Assembly (NCBI GenBank): GCA_016791105.1
Contig: JAEUNM010000104.1
Span: 1-64,000, forward strand
Direction of reading: 5' to 3'
DNA length: 64,000 nt
Source of the DNA: Rhodocyclaceae bacterium
GTDB lineage: Bacteria > Pseudomonadota > Gammaproteobacteria > Burkholderiales > Rhodocyclaceae
In this document: positions 57,705 to 64,000 of the stretch, piece by piece
Layout of the letters: the number at the start of each line of letters is the position of its first letter
How positions within the stretch are numbered: the stretch's first letter is position 1
The notes under the pieces: model-generated
Told to the model about the DNA's origin: nothing
The model's database searches: none
The model's input: the letters and a program-made list of their open reading frames with translations, nothing else
Program-made: the position numbers and the translations under genes

Positions 57705-58844
57705 CTAAATCCGGAAGCGTCGCTGTATGGCTTCCACTTCACGCTGGCTCTCCCACAGAGCCGCTACACACTGTGCATCGAGGCGGCCGGCCGCGGCGTC
57801 GCGCTGCAATTCGGCAAACGCCTCGTCATTGCTCCAGGTGCGCTTGTAGGGGCGTGGGCCGGTCAGCGCGTCGAATACGTCGGCCACCGCGGTGATGCGC
57901 GCTTCCAGCGCCAGTTGTTCGCCACTCAGGCCCCGCGGGTAGCCGCTACCGTCCAGGCGTTCGTGATGGCCGGCGACGATATTGCGCAACACGTCAACGT
58001 TATGCAGCGCGCGCAGGCGCAAATCGTCGATCAGCGTGGCGATCAGTTCCATGCCTTTTTCGACATGGGACTGCATGATGCGGCGCTCATCGGCGTCGAA
58101 GCGGCCGCGCTTGAGCAAAATGCTGTCGGGTATACCCACCTTGCCGATGTCGTGCAAGGGCGCGAACAGGAATACATGTTCCACGAATTCCTCGTCGCGG
58201 GCGTGCAGGGGCGCCACGCGCTGCGCGATGAGCCGCGCATAGCGCGCCATGCGGTCCAGATGGGTGCCGGTCTCGACGTCGCGCAAATGCGCCATGCTGC
58301 GCGCGAGGTGTATGGCGCCGATCAGGCTGCGCAGGGCGGCCAGTTCGGCCGCCACGATGGTGGCCACCAGTTGTGCGAATTGATCGAGTTGCTCGCCCAG
58401 TTTGCCGCCGAATCCGCCAGGCTGGGGCGAGGCGAAAAACACGAATCCGATCAGATCCTCGCCATCGAGCAGGGGCTGCACTCGACAGGACCGCGGGCGG
58501 CCGGGTGCGATCGGGTAGAGCGCCAGGAATAGTGATGTTTGCTCGCCGTGCAAATCCGCAATGCAATGCGCAGCGCGGTTTTGCGCGGCCCCGGCCAGCG
58601 CCGGCAGGTCCGCGAGGCGCGCCGAGTAGGGGGCGGGAGCGATGCCGCCGCTATGCGCGTAAGCGCTCAATTCGCCGGTTTTTGTGTCGAACAGGGCAAC
58701 GGCAACGCAGGCGACTTCGGGATGACGTCGCGCCAGGCCATCGTGCAAGGCGCGCAAATTCTGGGTGAAGCTGCGATGCTGCTGTGCCCGCTGCGCAAGC
58801 CGCAGCGGCGCGATCGTATCGTCATGCAAATGATTTGTGTCCAT
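57705..58844 (-). CDS. HD-GYP cyclic-di-GMP phosphodiesterase with GAF-like domain
   Basis: 379 aa from ATG 58844 (MDTNHLHDDTIAPLRLAQRA). The GAF-like N-terminal domain spans about 40-170 and the HD-GYP domain 180-365. All main motifs are intact: ETGTHLDRMARYA (191-203), HDIGKVGIPDSIL (231-243), HVEKG (260-264), HHERLDGSGYPRGL (293-306) and ADVFDALTGPRPYK. It should hydrolyse cyclic-di-GMP, opposing the cyclase at 9452-11170. The frame remains open upstream to 59345 but that part has no domain. It is divergent from the HDOD gene. Confidence 0.9.
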   Translation of the reverse strand: MDTNHLHDDTIAPLRLAQRAQQHRSFTQNLRALHDGLARRHPEVACVAVALFDTKTGELSAYAHSGGIAPAPYSARLADLPALAGAAQNRAAHCIADLHGEQTSLFLALYPIAPGRPRSCRVQPLLDGEDLIGFVFFASPQPGGFGGKLGEQLDQFAQLVATIVAAELAALRSLIGAIHLARSMAHLRDVETGTHLDRMARYARLIAQRVAPLHARDEEFVEHVFLFAPLHDIGKVGIPDSILLKRGRFDADERRIMQSHVEKGMELIATLIDDLRLRALHNVDVLRNIVAGHHERLDGSGYPRGLSGEQLALEARITAVADVFDALTGPRPYKRTWSNDEAFAELQRDAAAGRLDAQCVAALWESQREVEAIQRRFRI

Positions 58845-59476
58845 TTTGTATTTCCGTTTTGCCCCGGCCCTGGCCTGGCCTGGAAGGATCGTCTCCGCTC
58901 CTATGCCAGCCGGTCCGGTCATTTTTGATTGCCGCTTCGATACTGCGGATATGGCGACACCCCATGCCGCCTTGTCGCGATTTCGCGCCGTATGTAGCGC
59001 GGGCGCAAAATTTGATTTGTCCCGGATGCGATGGCTTGCACCGGCTCCGCATCGGCGGCGGACATCGTGCCCGCAGTTTAACGCCGCCGTCGCAATTCCA
59101 GCGTACCGTTTGGCATCCGACTGACGACTGCCGCATGCCAGGCCGGCACCGACGCAGCACGGCTCGGCCTGCGCGAACGGCGCTCGGTGCAACTGCGCAA
59201 GTGCGCGCAGCCCTGTTACGGCCCGTGGCCCTGACGGGGGTGGCTGAACGGCGTATTCGCGGGGCAAGGAAAACTCGTCCGAAGTGGCAAAATTCATGCC
59301 GAATTTCAGTGGCTTGAATTCACTGTTGGAACGCGGCTGTTGCAACTAATCGCCACCCATTCGGAGGCATTCGCCGTTGCGGCGGGAAGCGGACGCGGCG
59401 GGCGCGCGACGCCTAAAGTCGCCGCTGGCGCTGCCGATAGGGCGGTTTATCCGGTCGCCACTGGGATCAAGGAACG
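58845..59476. other. 632-bp divergent intergenic region
   Basis: Between the HD-GYP and HDOD genes. A long open frame (minus strand, to 59345) continues the HD-GYP frame, but its composition (Arg/Ala/Pro, no domain) argues against coding. Both promoters must lie here; none was clear. Confidence 0.4.
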
Positions 59477-60319
59477 ATGGAGTCGATAGCGGAAAAATCC
59501 CACGAGGACGGGCTGGGCCGGCAGGGCGTGGTATTGCCCAGCCAGCCTGCCGTGCTGCAGGAACTTATGCAGTTGCCCGACCCGGAATACCTCGAAGTAA
59601 AAGCCGTAGCGGATCTGATCGCGCGCGATGCCGGTCTGGTCGCGGGGCTGTTCCGCATTGCGCGCTCGCCTGTATATAGCCGCGGGCGCGTGCCGGAAAC
59701 CGTATTGCAGGTGCTGCAGGTGGTTGGATTGGGGCGCTCGCTCAATTTGCTCAAGGCCATCGCCTTGCGCCAGGCTGTGCGCGGCGACCCCGCCATGCTG
59801 GAGCGCTTCTGGACACGCTCCCACGATATTGCCATGCGCGCCGCGCTGATTGCCGAGGAACGCGTGCATGTGTGCAACGTGTTTCCGGACCAGGCCTATC
59901 TGGCCGGCATGTTTCACGATTGCGGCGTGCCGGTGCTGGCGACGCGCTTCCCGAAGTATTGGGCCAGACTCGACCTGGCCGACGAAGGCGCCTGGGGGGA
60001 TGTGCGGCGGGAGAATCAGTATTTCAACCTGGACCACTGCGTGGTGGGCTACCTGATCGCCCGCCACTGGGGCCTGCCGACCTTCATTTGCGAGGCAATC
60101 CGCATTCATCACGAAATGCCGGAAGAAAGTTCCAACGTGCGCGCGGTAATCGGCATCCTGCATCTTGCGACCATGTTCTACCTGCGCCGGCGCGGCATTG
60201 CGTGCCGCGAATGGGAGCGCTATCGCGAACGATGGCTGCCCGAATTCGGCCTGCATTCGTCCGAACTGGTTGAATTCATGGACGAAATCGAACACCGCAT
60301 GCAGACCGCCACGCCCTGA
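59477..60319 (+). CDS. HDOD-domain signalling protein
   Basis: 280 aa. The HDOD domain (about 18-215) is a catalytically dead relative of HD phosphohydrolases, used in signalling. Family features are LPSQPAVLQELMQLPDPEYL, VADLIARDAGLVAGLFRIAR and VLQVVGLGRSLNLLKAIALR. MFHDCGVPVL keeps an HD pair, and CEAIRIHHEMPE is the late helix. AAGGA lies before the start ATG 59477. The 3' tail (SSELVEFMDEIEHRMQTATP) is helical. No partner is evident, although HDOD genes often accompany cyclic-di-GMP proteins, as here. Confidence 0.88.
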   Translation: MESIAEKSHEDGLGRQGVVLPSQPAVLQELMQLPDPEYLEVKAVADLIARDAGLVAGLFRIARSPVYSRGRVPETVLQVLQVVGLGRSLNLLKAIALRQAVRGDPAMLERFWTRSHDIAMRAALIAEERVHVCNVFPDQAYLAGMFHDCGVPVLATRFPKYWARLDLADEGAWGDVRRENQYFNLDHCVVGYLIARHWGLPTFICEAIRIHHEMPEESSNVRAVIGILHLATMFYLRRRGIACREWERYRERWLPEFGLHSSELVEFMDEIEHRMQTATP

Positions 60320-60570
60320 GCGGCGGCGTTTCACACGTACATTTGGCAACTGCCCGGCACCTCGCGGCGGGCCGGTAGCGTTCATACTTGCCATGCCCGT
60401 CAAGCCTGCGGCGCCTGTCTTTGCCGTCGCCTCGCCGCCACGCTTTTGCCGCGAATTGAAGCTGCTCGTGCATGTCTTCCCTTGAAGGGGGAAAATAGGC
60501 GGGCATCCGCGCATCGGCAGGGAGGCGGCCTCAGGTTGCCACCGGAGCGTGGGTAAAAAAAGGAACCATC

Positions 60571-62031
60571 ATGGACGACATGCACGAAGATAGGCCGGAA
60601 GACAACCAGCAATCCATGCACAGCGAGTTATCCACCGCGATACGGCGCCGGCCTATCGCGGTGGCGCTGGGCACCTCGCTCGAACAAGCGCTGCACACCA
60701 TGGACGAGAACCGCATCGGTGCGATTCTGGTGATCGATCCGGATACCGAACGCCCGCGCGGGATTTTCACGCTGCAGGATTTGCTGCGCCGCGTGGTGCT
60801 GAAGAACGTGGACCCGCAGCGGCCGATCGATGAGGTGATGACGCGCAACCTCATCACGATGCGGCCGCAAAATACGGCCTACCAGGCCGCGGTAACGATG
60901 TCGCGGCGCAATGTGCGGCATATCGTGGTAACCGACCACAGCGGCCGCCTGATGGGCATCGTGTCGCAAAACGACCTCTACGCCCTGCAGCGCGCCGGGG
61001 TGAAGGAAATAAGCATCGAAATACGCGACGCGCAGGATTTGTCGCAACTGCAGTCCGCCGCGGCGGCAATCCGGCGCCTGACCATCACCATGCTGCGCCA
61101 GGGCACGGGCGCCGAATATCTGACGCATTTCATTTCCACGCTGAATGATTTGCTCACCTTGCGCATTCTGGAAATGACCGAGGCCGAATTCGAATTGCCG
61201 CAGGTGGAGTGGTGCTGGATCGCGATGGGCTCGGAAGGACGCTTCGAGCAGACTTTCACTACCGACCAGGATAACGGCATTGTGTTTGCCGCCGAGGCCG
61301 GCAAGGAACAGCCCTTGCGCGAACAATTCCTGCCCTTTGCGCTGGAGGTGAATCGCCGCCTCGACGCCTGCGGCTTTCCGCTCTGCAAGGGCAACATCAT
61401 GGCCAGCAATCCGCAGTGGTGCCTGTCGCTGCGCGAGTGGAAAGACAAATTTTCGACCTGGATCAACCGTGCCGAACCCGAGGCGCTGCTGAATGCGTCG
61501 ATCTTTTTCGATTTCCGGCCCCTCTACGGCGACGAACAACTGGCCGAGTCGCTGTCCTCCTGGCTGCTCAATCTGACATCGCAGGCAGCGCTATTCGTGC
61601 GCATGATGGTGACCAATGCGCTGCAGGTGGAACCGCCGCTCGGCTTCATCCGTGATTTCGTCTATGACGAATCGAAAGAATTTCCGCACACCATCGACCT
61701 GAAAATGCATGGCGTGCGCACATTCGTCGATGCAGCGCGGGTGCTGGCCCTGGCCTATGGCGTGAGTCAGACCAACACCGCCCAGCGCCTGCGCGCAGCG
61801 GGCGAAAAATTCCGCATGAAGCGGGAAGAAATCCAGGCCGCGCTGGAAGCGTTTTACTTCATCCAGTCGATACGCATGCGTCACCAGATAGACGTGGAAC
61901 AGGCGGGCAGTGGTTCACCCAACCGGATCAATCCGGACGAAATGAACGAGGTGGACCGCCACATGTTGAAGGAATCCTTTAAACAGGCGCGTAAATTCCA
62001 GCAGCGCCTGCAGGTGGCGTATCACCTCTAA
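60571..62031 (+). CDS. CBS-pair/DUF294 nucleotidyltransferase-like protein
   Basis: 486 aa. Two CBS domains (about 20-145: RRRPIAVALGTSLEQALHTM, IDEVMTRNLITMRP, RHIVVTDHSGRLMGIVSQND). Then the DUF294 nucleotidyltransferase-like domain (about 150-310) with MGSEGRFEQTFTTDQDNGIV, which contains the GSxGR and DxD-type residues. The DUF294 C-terminal substrate-binding domain (about 345-480) completes it. It resembles the uridylyltransferase part of GlnD, but its target is unknown. In many proteobacteria it sits with DUF4212 and an acetate-type symporter, as here, and probably regulates that transporter or acetate metabolism. AGGAA precedes the start. Confidence 0.9.
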   Translation: MDDMHEDRPEDNQQSMHSELSTAIRRRPIAVALGTSLEQALHTMDENRIGAILVIDPDTERPRGIFTLQDLLRRVVLKNVDPQRPIDEVMTRNLITMRPQNTAYQAAVTMSRRNVRHIVVTDHSGRLMGIVSQNDLYALQRAGVKEISIEIRDAQDLSQLQSAAAAIRRLTITMLRQGTGAEYLTHFISTLNDLLTLRILEMTEAEFELPQVEWCWIAMGSEGRFEQTFTTDQDNGIVFAAEAGKEQPLREQFLPFALEVNRRLDACGFPLCKGNIMASNPQWCLSLREWKDKFSTWINRAEPEALLNASIFFDFRPLYGDEQLAESLSSWLLNLTSQAALFVRMMVTNALQVEPPLGFIRDFVYDESKEFPHTIDLKMHGVRTFVDAARVLALAYGVSQTNTAQRLRAAGEKFRMKREEIQAALEAFYFIQSIRMRHQIDVEQAGSGSPNRINPDEMNEVDRHMLKESFKQARKFQQRLQVAYHL

Positions 62032-62299
62032 TCGCGTGCGGCGGTGCGCGGGCAGCGCATCGCTGCCCTGGCGCCGGCATGGCCGGGGCGGGCCGCTCCG
62101 GTTGGGTGTGCGGCCGGGCAGGGGGCGGCATGGCGCCGGCCGCCCGCGCGCCTTCAATTGCCATCGCAGTATCGGTAGCGCGCGCTCGTGTCAGGCCGCG
62201 GCCGTTATACTTCCGCCCGCACGCGCAGACAGCCCATAAAACATTCCATCTGCTGTCGCGCGGCCGGCGCACCGGCGCGCCGCCGCAGGAGGAGGAATC

Positions 62300-62560
62300 A
62301 TGCCGCCCGACCAAAGGCAGCGCGACTATTGGCGCGCCAATCTGATGTTGACCGCAGCCCTGCTCATGGTGTGGCTGCTGGTTACTTTCGTGCCCGTGTA
62401 TTACGCGCGCGAACTGAACGCCATCAAATTTTTCGGCTGGCCGCTGGCGTTTTACATGGGCGCGCAGGGCTCGCTGATCGTCTATGTGCTGGTGATCGGC
62501 ATCTACGCGCTGACGATGAATCGCATCGACCGCAAGTACGGCGTGCAGGAGCCGGACTGA
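62300..62560 (+). CDS. DUF4212 small membrane subunit of a solute:sodium symporter
   Basis: 86 aa with two membrane helices (about 17-38 and 52-74). DYWRANLMLTAALLMVWLLV and FFGWPLAFYMGAQGSLIVYV are the DUF4212 signature. This family is always found directly before VC_2705-type sodium:solute symporters and is considered a small accessory subunit. A strong AGGAGGAGG lies before ATG 62300. The symporter start follows after 1 nt. Confidence 0.93.
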   Translation: MPPDQRQRDYWRANLMLTAALLMVWLLVTFVPVYYARELNAIKFFGWPLAFYMGAQGSLIVYVLVIGIYALTMNRIDRKYGVQEPD

Positions 62561-62561
62561 C

Positions 62562-64000
62562 ATGGCGCTGGACATGATCGCCTTCCGCCGCCGCCTGCGC
62601 ACGGTGTATGGCTGGTATGCGGGCGGTTTCGCGCTATTCGTGCTGATGCTGGCGCTGGCCGAGCGGGTGGGGATGCCGCACAAGTGGATAGGCTATGTTT
62701 TCATGTTCGCCACCATCGCCCTGTACGCCAGCATAGGGGTATTGAGCCGCACCGCGGACGTGTCCGAATACTACGTGGCAGGCCGGCGCGTGCCGGGGTT
62801 TTTCAATGGCATGGCGACGGCGGCCGACTGGATGTCGGCGGCGTCCTTCATCGGCCTGGCCGGCAGCCTTTACCTGGGCGGCTACCAGGGACTCGCTTTC
62901 GTGCTGGGCTGGACCGGCGGCTATGTGCTGGTGGCGCTGCTGCTGGCGCCTTACCTGCGCCGCTTCGGGCAATTCACGATTCCGGACTATCTGGGCGCGC
63001 GCTACGGCGGCAATCTGGCCCGCTTCATGGGCAGCATAGGGACGGTGCTGGCATCGTTCATTTACGTGGTGGCGCAAATATACGGCGTGGGTTTGATCAC
63101 CAGCCGCTTCGTCGGGCTGGAATTTGAAATCGGCGTGTTCGTCGGGCTGGCAGGGGTGCTGGTGTGTTCTTTCCTGGGCGGCATGCGCGCCGTAACCTGG
63201 ACCCAGGTGGCGCAATACATCGTGCTGCTGGTCGCCTATCTGGTTCCGGTCGTGATGCTTTCCTACAAAGTGACCGGGGTGCCGGTTCCGCAGGCCGTGT
63301 ATGGCGGCGTACTGGAAAAGCTCACGCGCAAGGAAGAAGCCCTGTTCGACAGCCCCAAGGAAGCCGAGGTGCGCGCCTTGTTCAAACAGCGTGCGGATGA
63401 GTTGGGGCGCAAGATCGACGGCCTGCCGCAATCGCTGAGCGATGAGCGCAAACGTCTGCTGCAGCGGCTGGAGGATGTAAAACAGCGCAGCAATGCGTCC
63501 GCCACGTCGGTATCGGCGGCAGCACGCGCGCTGCGCGACCTGCCGCCCAATCCCGAAGCCGCGCGCGAAACCTGGAGCGCCACCCGGTTGGAACTGGAGG
63601 CCAAGGCGCAGCATCCGCAGCCGCACGCGGCGGCCTACCCGGGCAGCGATGCGGAAGATGGCGCCACCATGCGCGTCAATTTCATCGCCCTGGTGATCGT
63701 GCTCATGATAGGTACGGCTTCCCTGCCGCACATACTCATGCGCTACTACACCACGCCCAGCGTGCGGGAGGCGCGCGAGTCGGTTTTCTGGTCGCTGCTA
63801 TTCATATTCCTGCTCTACATCACCGCGCCGGCCTATGCGGTATTCGCAAAATGGGAGGTATATAACGATCTGGTGGGTACCCACATTTCGGCCTTGCCGG
63901 CCTGGATTGCATCCTGGGGCAAGGTGGGCCTGGTCAAGGTATTCGACATCAATGGCGACGGCATTCTGCAACTAGCCGAACTCACGCTGGATAGCGACGT
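62562..64000 (+). CDS. Sodium:solute symporter, VC_2705 (acetate permease-like) family, partial
   Basis: 479 complete codons to the window edge with no stop, so the gene is cut off. An SSS-family transporter: helices start near FALFVLMLALAERVG and MFATIALYASIGVLS. The family motif SEYYVAGRRVPGFFNGMATA is followed by ADWMSAASFIGLAGSLYLGG. A large hydrophilic insert (about residues 245-370, charged, with EKLTRKEEALFDSPKEAEV) between helices separates VC_2705-type symporters from ActP. Helices resume at FIALVIVLMIGTASLPHILM. Probable substrate is acetate or another short carboxylate (family-based). FDINGDGILQLAEL near the edge looks like an EF-hand-type Ca site. Confidence 0.92.
   Translation, partial: MALDMIAFRRRLRTVYGWYAGGFALFVLMLALAERVGMPHKWIGYVFMFATIALYASIGVLSRTADVSEYYVAGRRVPGFFNGMATAADWMSAASFIGLAGSLYLGGYQGLAFVLGWTGGYVLVALLLAPYLRRFGQFTIPDYLGARYGGNLARFMGSIGTVLASFIYVVAQIYGVGLITSRFVGLEFEIGVFVGLAGVLVCSFLGGMRAVTWTQVAQYIVLLVAYLVPVVMLSYKVTGVPVPQAVYGGVLEKLTRKEEALFDSPKEAEVRALFKQRADELGRKIDGLPQSLSDERKRLLQRLEDVKQRSNASATSVSAAARALRDLPPNPEAARETWSATRLELEAKAQHPQPHAAAYPGSDAEDGATMRVNFIALVIVLMIGTASLPHILMRYYTTPSVREARESVFWSLLFIFLLYITAPAYAVFAKWEVYNDLVGTHISALPAWIASWGKVGLVKVFDINGDGILQLAELTLDSD

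Noticed and set aside
58845-59345. N-terminal extension of the HD-GYP protein by 167 codons
   Set aside because: No domain and shadow-like composition; ATG 58844 with GGAA upstream starts a normal GAF-HD-GYP protein.

Overview
The window is GC-rich, gene-dense chromosomal DNA from a motile, Gram-negative proteobacterium, most likely a betaproteobacterium. The evidence is a flagellar late-gene cluster, an arn lipid A/aminoarabinose operon, the smpB-ratA-ratB arrangement, sigma-54/NtrC-type nitrate control, a PEP-CTERM protein and heavy use of cyclic-di-GMP and multi-domain sensor kinases. This placement rests on gene content and synteny only; no rRNA gene is present.

Layout. 1-2.2 kb: a repeat tract, a broken thiamine-diphosphate enzyme gene and a 235-bp element with terminal inverted repeats that removed the 5' end of that gene. 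2.2-9.3 kb (minus strand): fliC, flaG, fliD, fliS, fliT, a fliK-like gene, an flhB-C-terminal homologue and ycgR, with a sigma-28-type promoter before fliC. 9.4-13.5 kb: a diguanylate cyclase and a REC-PAS-histidine kinase paired with a LuxR-type regulator. 13.6-17 kb: tRNA-Thr(TGT), then accessory genes (STAS protein, hicAB, DUF364, parDE with its own promoter/operator). 17.1-18.4 kb: smpB divergent from ratA-ratB. 18.5-25.9 kb: a chain of eight minus-strand genes (Mth938-like, arnT, arnE/F-like, arnB, arnC, split arnA in two genes, arnD), seven of them joined by 4-nt or 1-nt overlaps. 26.1-31.5 kb: alaC, alaA, hom, thrC on the plus strand. 31.5-34 kb: palindromic repeats, a membrane adenylate cyclase and a tandem duplication of its 5' end. 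33.9-39.2 kb: seven minus-strand genes in which two DUF2282 (bufferin-type) precursors bracket DoxX, NDH-2, 3-hydroxybutyrate dehydrogenase, a patatin and acetoacetate decarboxylase. 39.9-48.5 kb: hybrid kinases, a CheB-CheR-PAS fusion and a PAS-GAF protein. 48.5-50.4 kb: a PEP-CTERM gene between direct repeats. 50.4-57.1 kb: nasT, nasS, then a regulated leader and nrtA, nrtB, nrtCD with a terminator. 57.7-64 kb: HD-GYP and HDOD proteins, a CBS/nucleotidyltransferase protein, DUF4212 and a sodium:solute symporter running off the end.

How it fits together. Nitrate uptake (NrtABC/D) appears to be controlled at two levels: a sigma-54 promoter with an upstream NtrC-like site, then a leader with hairpins and an intrinsic terminator that the NasS-NasT pair would release when nitrate is present. 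The arn operon encodes the complete route from UDP-glucuronate to aminoarabinose-modified lipid A. The ketone-body genes would mobilise 3-hydroxybutyrate to acetoacetate and acetone and pass NADH to NDH-2.

The most unusual item is the pair of DUF2282 precursors, with identical cysteine spacing, bracketing that cluster without the DUF692/DUF2063 maturation genes normally beside them. Other points of interest are the 235-bp element, the duplicated cyclase start, the direct repeats around the PEP-CTERM gene and the loss of the H-loop histidine in the first ATPase half of NrtCD.
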